Positions 25,931 to 35,917 of a stretch of 64,000 nucleotides of DNA are shown here, one piece after another (position 1 is the stretch's first letter; each line of letters opens with the position of its first letter). Under the pieces are notes generated by a model. It was not told the DNA's origin and did no database searches. It saw nothing but the letters and a program-made list of their open reading frames with translations. This DNA is from JAEUIG01 sp046349775 (GTDB lineage Bacteria; Planctomycetota; Planctomycetia; Planctomycetales; Planctomycetaceae). The position numbers and the translations under genes were made by a program. The stretch lies in NCBI GenBank assembly GCA_046349775.1, contig JAXMBS010000020.1, forward strand, positions 13,260-77,259, written 5' to 3'.

Positions 25931-26191
25931 GGGAGACGGAGCGATCAACGGGTACGGCATCAATAGGATACAGCAGGCGTCCAGGGTCGGCGTCCGTACG
26001 CAGCCTCCAGGGACGGGACAGTTCTCATCCCGTCATAACAGTTTACGAGGCGGGGTGCGCGACCCTCCTCAACCGCGGGATTACCGAGGCGATTGCGAAC
26101 AAGCGTCCCGGACGGGCGCACGTCCCATTGTCCGCAACTTTGACGCGTCGATAACTGTCCGGGACGCTTCAGGCGACCCGGATTCGACGGG

Positions 26192-26488
26192 TCATACGCC
26201 GCCGCGGCGAATCTCTTCGAGCAATTTGAGCAGCGCGGCCTCGAGCTTGGCCGGCGTTTCGTAGACGCCGTTCGCAATCGCCTCGCGGATCTCCGCGAGC
26301 CGCTCGGCGCGAACCAGCGGGTCGTTCTGAATTTCGCCGAGGAGCCGCGCAGCAGACGAAATTGCGATCTCGTCTTCGGGAGACCGCAGTCCCTGCACTC
26401 CCGGAGACGGCGCAGCCTGTGCCGGCGTCGTCTGGATTGAACGCACCGGGCTGCTGCCGCCGACGCCGCTGGCGCCACTCACTTCCAT
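26192..26488 (-). CDS. flgM: Anti-sigma-28 factor FlgM
   Basis: A 98-residue protein, the usual size of FlgM. The N-terminal half is disordered and Ser/Pro-rich. The C-terminal sigma-binding helices are clear: DEIAISSAARLLGEIQNDPL, ERLAEIREAIANGVYETPAK, LEAALLKLLEEIRRGG. FlgM holds back the flagellar sigma factor FliA until hook completion. It stands alone here; together with motA/motB at 60-61.8 kb it indicates a flagellated organism. Confidence 0.85.
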   Translation of the reverse strand: MEVSGASGVGGSSPVRSIQTTPAQAAPSPGVQGLRSPEDEIAISSAARLLGEIQNDPLVRAERLAEIREAIANGVYETPAKLEAALLKLLEEIRRGGV

Positions 26489-26659
26489 GTCATGCTCTCC
26501 CGTCGATCATTCGCGACTCACGCTCGAGCACGATTCGCACCGAACTCGGCCGTTCGTCGGGAATAAGCAACGGCGTCATGATATCCCACCGGGGCAGAGC
26601 GCAACAACCGGGATTCCCCGTCCAATGGCCGGCGTCGATGCGTCGATCGAATCTGGCAG

Positions 26660-27178
26660 TCAGTCGCCGGGATCATTCGGGTCGGCGTCCGGCAAGTCCT
26701 TGGGACGCCATAACTTCCAGTTATGGCCCGGGTCGTCGAGGTCGAACTCAGACCAGTCCTCCAGGGAAAGCACGACAACGGCGACCGCGGCCGTCGACAT
26801 GTGCACCGAAGTTTCAGTCAATGTCGAGACGAGTGATTCAATGCCCGGATTGTGTCCCACGCACAAGGCACGCTGCGATTCGCGCGGCAGCCGGCGAATC
26901 ACCAGGCGCCAGGCCGCCAGATCGGCATGGTACAGGTCGGCCGTGGTCCGCACTGGCGTGGAAAGCCCACAGGTCTCCGCCACGATCCGCGCGGTCGCCT
27001 CGGCACGGACGGCGGTGGAACTTGTGACCGAATCGGGAACCAAAGCGTGATGTTTCAGCCAGGCCGCCATCCGCGGTGCATCTCGCAACCCCCGCTTGTT
27101 GAGTGGCCGTTCATGATCGTCCAGTTCAGGATCGTCCCAACTCGACTTCGCATGCCGCATGAGCAGCAGTGTTTTCAT
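26660..27178 (-). CDS. sixA: Phosphohistidine phosphatase SixA-like
   Basis: A 172-residue histidine-phosphatase-superfamily protein from the ATG at 27178 (MKTLLLMRHAKSSWDDPELD). The RHAKSSW motif carries the phospho-acceptor His, SSTAVRAEATARIV is the second phosphate-binding segment and CVGHNPGIE has the second catalytic His. RPLNKRGLRDA is the characteristic RG region. SixA removes phosphate from histidine phosphotransfer proteins. A longer frame upstream is not needed. Confidence 0.9.
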   Translation of the reverse strand: MKTLLLMRHAKSSWDDPELDDHERPLNKRGLRDAPRMAAWLKHHALVPDSVTSSTAVRAEATARIVAETCGLSTPVRTTADLYHADLAAWRLVIRRLPRESQRALCVGHNPGIESLVSTLTETSVHMSTAAVAVVVLSLEDWSEFDLDDPGHNWKLWRPKDLPDADPNDPGD

Positions 27179-27337
27179 GTCCGACTCCGCGACTGGACGC
27201 TGCGACTGAAATTCGCCTGGGACGGTAGCGGTCGCCTCGTGTATCGGCAACTCCTCGAAATTGCCCTTGGTGAATTACGAAGACGCTAGTAGCATCCCGC
27301 CCCCTTTGCGACGGCGGTCGTTCCGTCCTTCCGATCA

Positions 27338-28090
27338 ATGCCAGGAGAATCTTCCGTGCGACGATGGCCATTGTTGTGTCTGGCGACGTCGGTGTTCAAT
27401 GTGCTGTTTGTTACGGCCGCAGCTCAACTGACCGCAAAGGAGCCAGCGACCGCGGCCAATTCCGGCAATGCCGAGAATGTCGCCGTCGGCGACCTGCATC
27501 TGCAGAACAGCCGTGTCTACATCCGCGTTGGCAAAACCGGACTGGGTCACGAGCACGCCGTGGCGGGCCTGCTCAAGAGCGGCGTCCTGCATCTCGGAGC
27601 CACGGAAGGGGCCGGGCAACTCGTCTTTGATCTCAAGACGTTTGCGGCGGACAGCGATGCCGCACGGCGCTATATCGGTCTGTCGGGCACGACCGACGCC
27701 GCCACGCGCCAACAGGTCGACGCCAACATGCGCGGGCCAGATGTGCTCGACGTCGCCCGCTTCCCGACGGCCACGTTTGCCATTAAATCGGCGAAATCGG
27801 TGCCCGAGAAGAGTCGCCGCGGGTTGCCGCAGTATCAACTCGTGGGGGACTTCACGCTGCACGGCAAAACCCGCCCCATCCAGGTCGTAACCGATGCGGA
27901 ACAGAAGGAGGGTTGGGTGCATCTGCGAGGCGGGTTTTCGATCCTCCAGTCGCAGTATGGCATTCAACCGTTCACAAAGGCGTTCGGCGCCATCGGAGTT
28001 ACGGACCAGCTCACGATCTGGGGCGACTTCTGGATTGCCGACACGGCGGCCACCGCAGGCAATTCTCCTGCCAGCACGGGTTTGAAATAG
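27338..28090 (+). CDS. YceI family periplasmic protein
   Basis: About 250 residues with a hydrophobic leader (RRWPLLCLATSVFNVLFVTA, cleavage after AAA). The lipocalin-like YceI domain follows: SRVYIRVGKTGLGHEHAVAG, FDLKTFAADSDAARRYIGL, NMRGPDVLDVARFPTATFAI, YQLVGDFTLHGKTRPIQV and QSQYGIQPFTKAFGAIGVTD. YceI proteins bind polyisoprenoid chains in the periplasm. The start may be internal (GTG at 27356, VRRWPLL). Next gene is 130 bases downstream after a repeat. Confidence 0.88.
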   Translation: MPGESSVRRWPLLCLATSVFNVLFVTAAAQLTAKEPATAANSGNAENVAVGDLHLQNSRVYIRVGKTGLGHEHAVAGLLKSGVLHLGATEGAGQLVFDLKTFAADSDAARRYIGLSGTTDAATRQQVDANMRGPDVLDVARFPTATFAIKSAKSVPEKSRRGLPQYQLVGDFTLHGKTRPIQVVTDAEQKEGWVHLRGGFSILQSQYGIQPFTKAFGAIGVTDQLTIWGDFWIADTAATAGNSPASTGLK

Positions 28091-28108
28091 CGCAAAGCAG
28101 TTTCAAAG

Positions 28109-28137
28109 CCGGGAGGGCGAGGCTCCCGCCGAGCCGG
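28109..28137. repeat. GC-rich intergenic palindromic repeat
   Basis: CCGGGAGGGCGAGGCTCCC followed by GCCGAGCCGG: an imperfect palindrome (GGGAG with CTCCC) just after the YceI gene. I recall this as a common planctomycete spacer motif; not checked. Confidence 0.4.
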
Positions 28138-28220
28138 TTTGATTGGAAGGCCCTTCCTGTATCTCGCGGCTCCGTAACTCGCGATTCCAGAACAGCCGCG
28201 CAGCGGCACGGCTCCTGAGC

Positions 28221-28988
28221 ATGAACCGTCTTCTCGGCATCGCCTTCGGCGTCGCGAATCAACTGTTGTTCGCGTACACCGTCGTCCGGTTGTTCCTGTT
28301 TTTGAACGGCGGACACACTGAAGCGGCGCCCGGCTCGCTGTGGTGGGATACATTGCTGGCGGCGCAGTTCGCGGCCCCTCACAGCCTGCTGCTCTGGCCG
28401 CCGGTTCGCGAGCGTTTGCGGGCGTGGATCGCGGCGGAGTTCTACGGCTGCTCATTCTGCGCCGTGACCTGCCTCAGTCTGCTGACGCTGTTTGCCGGCT
28501 GGCGGTCCGATCCGCGCACAATCTGGGATCTGCATGGGGTTGGTCGAGCAGCGGTGCAAACGGGCTTTCTGCTGTCGTGGGGGGCGTTGTTCTACAGCCT
28601 GTGGCTCAGCGGGTTGGGGCGGCAAACCGGCTGGACAACCTGGTACGCCTGGCTGCGACGCGTCCCGGCGTCGACTCCCGAGTTCGCGCCGCGAAGCTGG
28701 TACCGGTGGCTGAGGCATCCCATTTACATGAGTTTCCTTGGGCTGATCTGGTTCACGCCGCAAATGACATTGGACCGTGCAGTGCTCACTGTGATCTGGA
28801 CCGGATACGTCTTTATCGGCAGTTGGCTGAAGGACCGGCGGCTGGAACAGTACGTCGGCGAAGCGTACCGCCTGTACGAAACGCGGGTTCCAGGTTTCCC
28901 ATTCTTCCTGTTCGGGCCGCTCGGACGCCGCAGCGCCCGACCCGCTTCTGCGGCTCAAGGTGCATTTTCGCAACGGAACGCGGCCTGA
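28221..28988 (+). CDS. Membrane methyltransferase-like protein (NnrU/MddA/ICMT type)
   Basis: A 255-residue integral membrane protein from the ATG at 28221. About five hydrophobic segments are visible, e.g. NRLLGIAFGVANQLLFAYTV and AAVQTGFLLSWGALFYSLWL. The C-terminal half has the isoprenylcysteine-methyltransferase signature: WYRWLRHPIYMSFLGLIWF and DRRLEQYVGEAYRLYETRVP (RHP and E-x-YR). MddA, which methylates methanethiol to dimethylsulfide, and NnrU share this fold; the acceptor here is unknown. Confidence 0.78.
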   Translation: MNRLLGIAFGVANQLLFAYTVVRLFLFLNGGHTEAAPGSLWWDTLLAAQFAAPHSLLLWPPVRERLRAWIAAEFYGCSFCAVTCLSLLTLFAGWRSDPRTIWDLHGVGRAAVQTGFLLSWGALFYSLWLSGLGRQTGWTTWYAWLRRVPASTPEFAPRSWYRWLRHPIYMSFLGLIWFTPQMTLDRAVLTVIWTGYVFIGSWLKDRRLEQYVGEAYRLYETRVPGFPFFLFGPLGRRSARPASAAQGAFSQRNAA

Positions 28989-29092
28989 CGATGGTTATGA
29001 CGTTCTGTCGCCGCGTCCGAGTCGCGTCTGCTCTATGCCTCGGTTAGACTGCGCGAACCTTCAAATCGGCTGTCTGACAGGCACAACGACTG

Positions 29093-30121
29093 ATGATCAC
29101 GAACGGCGAGGCAGTGAGATCGACATCCGTCTGGCAGGCCCTGGCGGATGATGTATTGGCGGGCGGTGCGCTGACTCGTGCGCAGGCCCGCACAATCCTC
29201 GATTGCGACGACGCTGAACTGCTCGATCTTCTCCACGCCGCCTTCCGCGTTCGCGAGCGGCATTTCGGACGGCAGGTGCAGCTCTACTACCTGCGGAACG
29301 CCAAGAGCGGCCTGTGTCCGGAAGATTGCGGCTACTGCTCGCAGTCGGCGGTTTCCGACGCGGCCATTCCCAAATATCGCTGGCTCGACGAGGAATCGCT
29401 GCTGGCCGGCGCGCGCCAGGCACGGGAGATGCAAGCCCGGACCTACTGCATCGTCGCCAGCGGCCGTGGCCCCAATGATCGCGAAGTCGAACACGTCGCC
29501 CGCGCGGTCCGTCGGATCAAGGATGAGCTGGGAATGCACATCTGTGCGTGCCTGGGCCTGCTCGAACCGCATCAGGCGCAGTTGCTCGCCGACGCCGGCG
29601 TCGATCGCATCAATCACAATCTCAACACCTCGCGCCGCCACTACGAGGACATCTGCACGACCCACACGTACCAGGACCGGGTCGACACGCTGAAGGTCGT
29701 GCAGCAGGCCGGCATGGAATTGTGCAGCGGTCTGATCGTCGGCATGAAGGAGTCGGCCGACGACATCGTCGACGTCGTCATGGATTTGCGCGAGCTTCGC
29801 GTTGCGTCGATTCCCGTCAATTTCCTGCATGCAATCGACGGCACGCCCCTGGCAGCCGTGCACGAACTCAATCCGCGCTATTGCCTGAAAGTGCTCTGTC
29901 TGCTGCGGCTCGCGCATCCTGCGACGGAGATCCGGATCGCCGGCGGACGCGAAGTGAACCTGCGCTCGCTACAGCCGCTGGGCCTCTATCCGGCGAATTC
30001 GCTGTTTGTCAGCGATTACCTCACGACGAAGGGCCAGCCGGCTGCGGCCGACTACGAAATGATTGCCGACCTGGGGTTCGAGATCGTAATCGCGGGGCAG
30101 GAAGCTCACGCTGTCGCATAG
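29093..30121 (+). CDS. bioB: Biotin synthase BioB
   Basis: A 342-residue radical SAM enzyme. The 4Fe-4S motif CPEDCGYCSQSAVS is followed by YCIVASGRGPNDREVEHVA, INHNLNTSRRHYEDICTTHT and LCSGLIVGMKESADDIVDVV. The C-terminal AGGREVNLRSLQPLGLYPAN holds the Arg near the 2Fe-2S site, and VSDYLTTKGQPAAADYEMI is the standard ending. It inserts sulfur into dethiobiotin. Other bio genes are not adjacent. Length is normal for the family. Confidence 0.96.
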   Translation: MITNGEAVRSTSVWQALADDVLAGGALTRAQARTILDCDDAELLDLLHAAFRVRERHFGRQVQLYYLRNAKSGLCPEDCGYCSQSAVSDAAIPKYRWLDEESLLAGARQAREMQARTYCIVASGRGPNDREVEHVARAVRRIKDELGMHICACLGLLEPHQAQLLADAGVDRINHNLNTSRRHYEDICTTHTYQDRVDTLKVVQQAGMELCSGLIVGMKESADDIVDVVMDLRELRVASIPVNFLHAIDGTPLAAVHELNPRYCLKVLCLLRLAHPATEIRIAGGREVNLRSLQPLGLYPANSLFVSDYLTTKGQPAAADYEMIADLGFEIVIAGQEAHAVA

Positions 30122-30341
30122 CATAGGCGCACTCCTCCTCACCGCTACAACCTGTCGCCACTCTCACTGCCGTTCCCGGTCGTGCAGTCTTCGGGTGTTC
30201 CTCCGCCCGCCGCGCGGTTATCGTAAACGCCTTGCCTCGTTCCGGGTGGCGTCGTAACATCCCGCGACTCGTTGGCTTACGAAGGCTGAACTTGCGCCGC
30301 GTCCAGAAGAATCGCGGCGCGTGGCCCTGCATGAGGACCGC

Positions 30342-32489
30342 ATGAGCTTGGGGATCAATCGTTTGGGATCGCGGCTGGGGACCACCGCAGATCCCGAAAG
30401 TCGAGACGACGCCGGCGATGTCGCGACCTCTCCCGATACGTTCGCCGACGCCGTTCGCGAGGCGGTCGCGCTGACGCGCGATTGGCTACTCGATCGCCAG
30501 CACCCCGACGGCTACTGGGTCGGAGAACTCGAAGGGGACACGATCCTCGAGTCCGAGTACGTCCTGCTGCTCACCTGGATCGGGCAGGAGAAAAGTGCAA
30601 CGGTCCAGCGGCTCGCTGCGCACATTGCCAAAATGCAGTTGCCCGCCGGCGGCTGGTCACTCTTTCCTGGTGGCCCACTGGAGGTCAGCGGTTCGGTCAA
30701 GGCGTACTGGACGCTCAAGATCGCCGGCTACGACATCCACTCCGAGCCGATGACGCGCGCCCGCAATGCGATCCGTGCGGCCGGCGGCGCTGAACGCGTC
30801 AACAGCTTCACGCGTTATTACCTCGCGCTCCTGGGAATCATCGAATACCGACAGTGTCCGGCCGTGCCGCCGGAGTTGATGTTTATTCCGCACTGGGCGC
30901 CGTTCAACATCTACGAAATGTCCGCCTGGTCGCGGACGATTCTCGTTCCGCTCAGTCTGCTCTGGGCCTATCAGCCGTCGCGAGAGTTGCCACCCGACCA
31001 CAAAATCGACGAGCTGTTTCTGAAGTCCCCGGCCGAGCTGCCGGTCAACATGCCTCCCAGCACGCAGCTCGACGCCATGAAGCGCCGCGCGCGGCTGCCG
31101 TGGGAGCGCATTTTCCAGACGATTGACCGCGTCTGGAAACTGGCGGAGACGTTCCGCATCAAGCCGCTGCGCGCCGCGGCGATTCGCCGTGCGGCCGACT
31201 GGATGACGAGCCGGTTCGTGGACAGCGACGGCCTGGGCGCCATTTTTCCGCCGATCATCTGGAGCGTCGTCGCGCTCAAGTGCCTGGGACACGGCGACGA
31301 CTCGCCGGCCGTGCAGGCGCAACTCCGCGAGCTGGAAAAACTTGGCCTCGATGATGACGACGGCGCACTGCGGCTGCAGCCCTGCAAGTCTCCCGTCTGG
31401 GATTCCGCCATTGCGCTCATCGCCCTCCGCGAGGCCGAAGTGCCGCCCGAACATCCGCGACTGCGAAAAGCCATCGACTGGCTGCTCTCGAAAGAGGTCC
31501 GCACAACAGGCGACTGGTCGGTCCACAATCCGCAACTCGAACCGGGAGGCTGGTTCTTCGAGTTCAACAACCGTTTCTATCCGGACGTTGACGACACGAC
31601 GATGGTCACAATGGCACTGGCCGCCTGCCTCCCCGAGGACGATCAGGGCCGGCGGACGACGGCCATCATCGGCACCGGCCCGAAAGGACACACGTCGCAA
31701 CCGGACCTGCGCGGCGTGGTCAGCGGCCGGACCAGCGACCCGCTGACGGCCGTCGAGGACATCGAATCGATGCAGCCGATCCTCGCCGCGCTGCAGCGTG
31801 GAGCGCGCTGGATGCTCGGCATGCAATGCGCCAACGGCGGCTGGGGCGCATTCGACCGCGACAACACCCGCGAACTGCTGACGCGCGTCCCGTTCGCCGA
31901 TCACAACGCCATGATCGATCCGCCGACCGCCGACATCACGGCCCGTGTGCTGGAAATGTTCGGCCGCCTCGGCTTCGACCCGGATCATCCCGCCCTTCAG
32001 CGCGCCCTCGATTTCGTCTGGAAAGAGCAGGAACAGGATCACTGCTGGTACGGACGCTGGGGCGTCAACTACATCTACGGCACCTGGCAGGTCCTCGTCG
32101 GCCTGAAGGAAATCGGCATCTCGCCGACCGATCGGCGGATGCGATCGGGGGCACAATGGTTGAAGGACACGCAACAGGCCAGCGGCGGCTGGGGGGAGAG
32201 CGCCAACAGCTACGATCACCCGGAACTGCGCGGCCAGGGCCCGGCCACTGCATCGCAGACGGCATGGGCCGTGATGGGCTTGATCGCCGCCGGCGAAGTT
32301 CACTCGCCCGCCGTACGTCGCGGAATTGCGTACCTGCTGTCCAACCAGCAGGCCGATGGCGCGTGGGAGGAGGACTGGTTCACCGGCACTGGCTTCCCGC
32401 GGGTCTTCTACCTCAAGTATCACCTGTACCGCATCTACTTCCCGCTGATGGCGCTGGCGCGCTACGCTCGCCTGAGCGCCAGAAGCTGA
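30342..32489 (+). CDS. shc: Squalene-hopene cyclase
   Basis: A protein of about 715 residues; the preferred start is the ATG at 30342 (MSLGINRLGSRLG), another lies at 30321. The proton-donor motif DVDDT is at about residues 415-419 in the context FYPDVDDTTM. QW repeats are many, for example GGWGAFDRDNTRELL, QEQDHCWYGRWGVNYIYGTW and SNQQADGAWEEDWFTGTGFP. It cyclises squalene to hopene at the membrane. Squalene-synthesis genes (hpnCDE) are not in the window. Confidence 0.95.
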   Translation: MSLGINRLGSRLGTTADPESRDDAGDVATSPDTFADAVREAVALTRDWLLDRQHPDGYWVGELEGDTILESEYVLLLTWIGQEKSATVQRLAAHIAKMQLPAGGWSLFPGGPLEVSGSVKAYWTLKIAGYDIHSEPMTRARNAIRAAGGAERVNSFTRYYLALLGIIEYRQCPAVPPELMFIPHWAPFNIYEMSAWSRTILVPLSLLWAYQPSRELPPDHKIDELFLKSPAELPVNMPPSTQLDAMKRRARLPWERIFQTIDRVWKLAETFRIKPLRAAAIRRAADWMTSRFVDSDGLGAIFPPIIWSVVALKCLGHGDDSPAVQAQLRELEKLGLDDDDGALRLQPCKSPVWDSAIALIALREAEVPPEHPRLRKAIDWLLSKEVRTTGDWSVHNPQLEPGGWFFEFNNRFYPDVDDTTMVTMALAACLPEDDQGRRTTAIIGTGPKGHTSQPDLRGVVSGRTSDPLTAVEDIESMQPILAALQRGARWMLGMQCANGGWGAFDRDNTRELLTRVPFADHNAMIDPPTADITARVLEMFGRLGFDPDHPALQRALDFVWKEQEQDHCWYGRWGVNYIYGTWQVLVGLKEIGISPTDRRMRSGAQWLKDTQQASGGWGESANSYDHPELRGQGPATASQTAWAVMGLIAAGEVHSPAVRRGIAYLLSNQQADGAWEEDWFTGTGFPRVFYLKYHLYRIYFPLMALARYARLSARS

Positions 32490-32548
32490 TGGCAGTCCGA
32501 CACGACGCCACTGTGTCCTCCTGCTTTTCTTTCATTGAGCTGCGTCGG

Positions 32549-34021
32549 TCAGGACTTCGTCGGCAGCTCTTTGGTCGATTGAGGCTTTGCCGGAAGCAAC
32601 GCAAGCGCGAGGATGATTCCGGCTGCAATCATGCACGCGCAGACAACAAAGCTCGTCCGGAACGCCGTCGCCGCTCCATACTGCGGTTTGAGCATGTCGA
32701 CGATCGCCCCGTACATGTAGCCCGTTGGCGCAGCCGGGACCATCAGCATCGTCACAAACGCCATCGCACGCCGGTAGTCCTCCTTGCGCGACGCCGAGAG
32801 GATGTAGTTCGGGCAGTACACGCCGGCCAGCTCGCCGGCACCGTAAATTCCAAACGCGACCAGGTACACAGGTCCGGTCGCCCACATGGCCCACACCTGA
32901 GCGGCCACGAAGATTCCCGCCGTCGTCAGGATGCCGGCCCGCGGGTTCGTCTTCGTCAGCAGCCAGCCCAGGAACAGCCCGGCCGCGACTTTGAAGCTGA
33001 ATCGCAGCGTATTCTGCAACCCGGCGAACTTCTCCGGTGCGTCCCCCAGCGCCGATTCCGAATACAAATTCATGTTCGAGGGGATCGTGTTTCCCGAATA
33101 CACGAGGATCGTGACGATCGTCGCGATCAGCAGCGTGCGTTGGGACAGGATGTCGCGAAAGTGGTACACGACCGCCACCGACGCCGCCACCAGCAGGGCA
33201 AAACCGAGCGTGCTCGACACCGCATTCGCACCCGTCTTCGACTCGCTGCTGCTGAAAAAGAACAGGGCCAAGGCAGCAAAACCGAACGCGAGGCCCACGC
33301 ACAGCGCCATCACGTCCGACACCGGTTTGCGCGGATGCTCGTACTCCGGCTGCGGCACGACGCACAGGCCCCCGAGGAGTGACCCGAGCAGCATCGCCGG
33401 CGCCCCGAGTCCGAACAGCCACACAAATCCCTGCGGATATCCCAGTCCGGGGAACTTGTGCCCGAACAATTCCCCCCCCAGCAGACCCACCTGCGCCAGC
33501 GAACCGATCACCGCCAGGATCGGGCCGACTCCAAACGCCAGTCCCAGTGCCAGTCCGCGCCGTGACTCGTCGGTGCCGCGACCAACCATTTCCCACAGGA
33601 GTGCGATCGCCGTCGGCCCCGCGGCGCCCGAGATCGCCCCCTGCAAAATCACGGCGGCGACTTTCACCGACGCCGGCGCATCCGTCTGCAGCACGCCCGC
33701 CACGACCAGCAGAATGGCGGCCACCGCCGCGTAACAGAGCGACAGTGTCCGCTTGAGATGCCGCACATGCGGCAGCAGCCACGCGATCAGCGCCGGCATC
33801 GCGGTCATCGCGAAATAAAACGTCGCCGGCAGATTGGCAACGCGCGCATCGGTCCCCAGTCGCTGGCAAAGCGACGCCTGTGTGATTCCGACGTACAGCA
33901 CCGGCGCCGCGAGATACTGCAACCCTGTGCACGCCGCGAACACGAACAGATTCCGCTGTTGTGCTGACAGCGGCAATCCGCAGGTGGTCATGGACGGTGA
34001 CGAATCGTCAGGGGAACTCAT
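32549..34021 (-). CDS. Major facilitator superfamily transporter
   Basis: A 490-residue polytopic membrane protein with about 12 hydrophobic segments, such as YFAMTAMPALIAWLLPHVRH, FGFAALALFFFSSSESK and TLLIATIVTILVYSGNTIPS. Cytoplasmic loops carry the short basic turns of MFS proteins (RHLKRTL, SRKEDYRRAMAF). Substrate cannot be inferred. It is convergent with the cyclase gene. Start taken at the ATG 34021; the first 20 residues are hydrophilic. Confidence 0.8.
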   Translation of the reverse strand: MSSPDDSSPSMTTCGLPLSAQQRNLFVFAACTGLQYLAAPVLYVGITQASLCQRLGTDARVANLPATFYFAMTAMPALIAWLLPHVRHLKRTLSLCYAAVAAILLVVAGVLQTDAPASVKVAAVILQGAISGAAGPTAIALLWEMVGRGTDESRRGLALGLAFGVGPILAVIGSLAQVGLLGGELFGHKFPGLGYPQGFVWLFGLGAPAMLLGSLLGGLCVVPQPEYEHPRKPVSDVMALCVGLAFGFAALALFFFSSSESKTGANAVSSTLGFALLVAASVAVVYHFRDILSQRTLLIATIVTILVYSGNTIPSNMNLYSESALGDAPEKFAGLQNTLRFSFKVAAGLFLGWLLTKTNPRAGILTTAGIFVAAQVWAMWATGPVYLVAFGIYGAGELAGVYCPNYILSASRKEDYRRAMAFVTMLMVPAAPTGYMYGAIVDMLKPQYGAATAFRTSFVVCACMIAAGIILALALLPAKPQSTKELPTKS

Positions 34022-34137
34022 GCGAGAAGGGCCGAGGTCAAGGGCTAAGAGTCAAGGGATACTGGTGACATCGAACTCGCTTGCGACTGCACAATCTCTC
34101 AACTCTCGTCTCTCAACCCACAGACGTCGGAGTTTCC

Positions 34138-35196
34138 TCAGCCCTTGACCTTCGGCCCCGACAGCGGCAGCTTCACCGCTTCCCCCGTCCGCGCCGAAAC
34201 CAGGCACGCTTCGCAAATCTCGACGGCTGCGCGGCCGACGGCGCCATCGACCTTCGGCGGCCGCCGCTCATGAATGCTGTCCACGAACTCCTGAATCACT
34301 CCGATGTGCGGGAACAGCCGGATCGGCGACTTCGGCTCCTTGAGATAGTCGAACCGCTCCGGCGTGTAGACCCGTTCCCACTTCTCCCCCTGCCCGACGT
34401 CGAGGAACTCAAAGTTCTCCAGGTCCAGCATCCCGTCGCGGCCGACAACCGTGAAACGCACCTCGCTGCTGGGAAGGCTCGGCGCCGGCAGCTCCGACGT
34501 GATCCACATGTGTGCCATGATTCCCCCCTCGAACTCGATTTGCGCCATCACGCTTTGCGCCGTGGCCGCGATGTCGCTGAACGTGTTGACCTGCGCGAAC
34601 ACCCGCGTCGCGTTCTTCCCGGTCAGCCACCGCAGGAAGTCCGTATTGTGCGATGCCATTCCCATGAATAACCCGCCGCTGCGCGGATCGAACATCCATT
34701 GCCGGTCCTGGAACAGGTCTTTCGTCAGTCCGATCGGAAATGCCGAGACCGTCCGCATCATCCAGACCGGACCGATCTTGCCCTCGTCGATGAACTGCTT
34801 GGCCTTGATCGTCAGCTTGCGGAACCGCTCGGTCTGCACGACTCCGAGATTGACCTGTGCCGCCTGACAGGCGTCAATCATCGCGTCGCATTCCGCGACG
34901 GTCGGCGCCATCGGCTTTTCGACCAGGATGTGCTTGCCGGCCGCCGCCGCCTGCTGCGTGATCTCCAGCCGAAACTGGTCCGGAGTCGCGACAACGATGG
35001 CGTCCACATCCGGGCGCTTCAGCAATTCGGCGACTGACGCGCACGCCGGGACGCCGTAGTCGTCTGCCAGCGTGGTGGCGCGTCGGCCGCCCGTGATCGC
35101 TGCCAGCCTCGCGCCGCGCGCGTGCTTCGACAGCACCTCAGAATAGGTCAGGCCCATGAACCCGCTGCCGACCATCCCGACGCCAATGCTCTGCAT
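34138..35196 (-). CDS. Gfo/Idh/MocA family oxidoreductase
   Basis: A 352-residue NAD(P)-dependent sugar or inositol oxidoreductase from the ATG at 35196. The Rossmann loop is GVGMVGSGFMGLTYSEVL, followed by DAIVVATPDQFRLEITQQA and the family motif GKHILVEKPMAPTVAECD (EKP lysine). The C-terminal domain includes GGLFMGMASHNTDFLRWLTG with the catalytic His. The encoded longer frame to 35376 is rejected because it runs into the upstream spacer. Planctomycetes have many paralogues; the substrate is unknown. Confidence 0.92.
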   Translation of the reverse strand: MQSIGVGMVGSGFMGLTYSEVLSKHARGARLAAITGGRRATTLADDYGVPACASVAELLKRPDVDAIVVATPDQFRLEITQQAAAAGKHILVEKPMAPTVAECDAMIDACQAAQVNLGVVQTERFRKLTIKAKQFIDEGKIGPVWMMRTVSAFPIGLTKDLFQDRQWMFDPRSGGLFMGMASHNTDFLRWLTGKNATRVFAQVNTFSDIAATAQSVMAQIEFEGGIMAHMWITSELPAPSLPSSEVRFTVVGRDGMLDLENFEFLDVGQGEKWERVYTPERFDYLKEPKSPIRLFPHIGVIQEFVDSIHERRPPKVDGAVGRAAVEICEACLVSARTGEAVKLPLSGPKVKG

Positions 35197-35374
35197 GTTG
35201 CCACTCCAGTGGAATTTCAGATCACCACGGAATTCACGGAATGCGAATGCCGGCCATGCTACGCGAACAGATCGTCGAACGCGAACACGTGAAGTTGCAC
35301 CTCGTTGCTGCTTGAACTGACTCCGGTCACTCGGATAGGGTCGGACGGAGAGATCACCTGCAGCGGGCCGCCTC

Positions 35375-35917
35375 ATGACGCAAGAGAGTGCGACAGTCCC
35401 GAAGCCCGAGGGTGAACCCCCACCCGGGCCGGAGTCGGTACAACGAATGCCGTCCGCGTCGCCGGTAGCGCATGGCGGGCAGCTGCCGGCGACAACGGGC
35501 GCCGATCCGGCAGAGGCGGGTGGCGCAGCGGAGAACTCGGTGACGACGGCCCTCGGCCTCTCGCGCGGCGACGTGCGCTTCGCATTCGTCTGTGGCGGCG
35601 CGATCCTGCTCCTGCTCGTGGCCTATTGGGTGCAATCCGCGTTCTTCGGCGCCCGGCTGGTCGAGATCGACCGGCTGCCGGAACGGGCGTATCAGTTCCG
35701 GCTCGACATCAACTCCGCCACCTGGGTCGAGTGGATGCAACTCGATGGGATCGGCGAAGCGCTGGCGCGGCGGATCGTTTCGGATCGCGAACAGCACGGT
35801 CCGTTCGCTAGCATTGACGATGTCAGCCGCGTCCAGGGGATCGGCCCGAAGACGCTGGCCAATATCCGCCCGCACCTGGACTGCTCCGACTGTCCCCTGC
35901 CTGCCTCTCCCCAGTGA
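35375..35917 (+). CDS. ComEA-like helix-hairpin-helix membrane protein
   Basis: A 180-residue protein. The first 65 residues are Pro/Gly-rich, one membrane helix follows (FAFVCGGAILLLLVAYWVQS), and the C-terminal 80 residues form a double helix-hairpin-helix: FRLDINSATWVEWMQLDGIG, EALARRIVSDREQHGPFASI and DDVSRVQGIGPKTLANIRPH. ComEA-type proteins bind DNA at the periplasmic face during uptake. It overlaps the next gene by four bases (GTGA), so the two are cotranscribed. Confidence 0.82.
   Translation: MTQESATVPKPEGEPPPGPESVQRMPSASPVAHGGQLPATTGADPAEAGGAAENSVTTALGLSRGDVRFAFVCGGAILLLLVAYWVQSAFFGARLVEIDRLPERAYQFRLDINSATWVEWMQLDGIGEALARRIVSDREQHGPFASIDDVSRVQGIGPKTLANIRPHLDCSDCPLPASPQ

Noticed and set aside
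30657..32423. 588-residue minus-strand open frame
   Set aside because: It is the antisense shadow of squalene-hopene cyclase; no family signature, composition typical of GC-rich antisense frames.
32532..33932. 466-residue minus-strand open frame
   Set aside because: Same strand, other frame, of the MFS transporter; Gly/Arg-rich without membrane segments.
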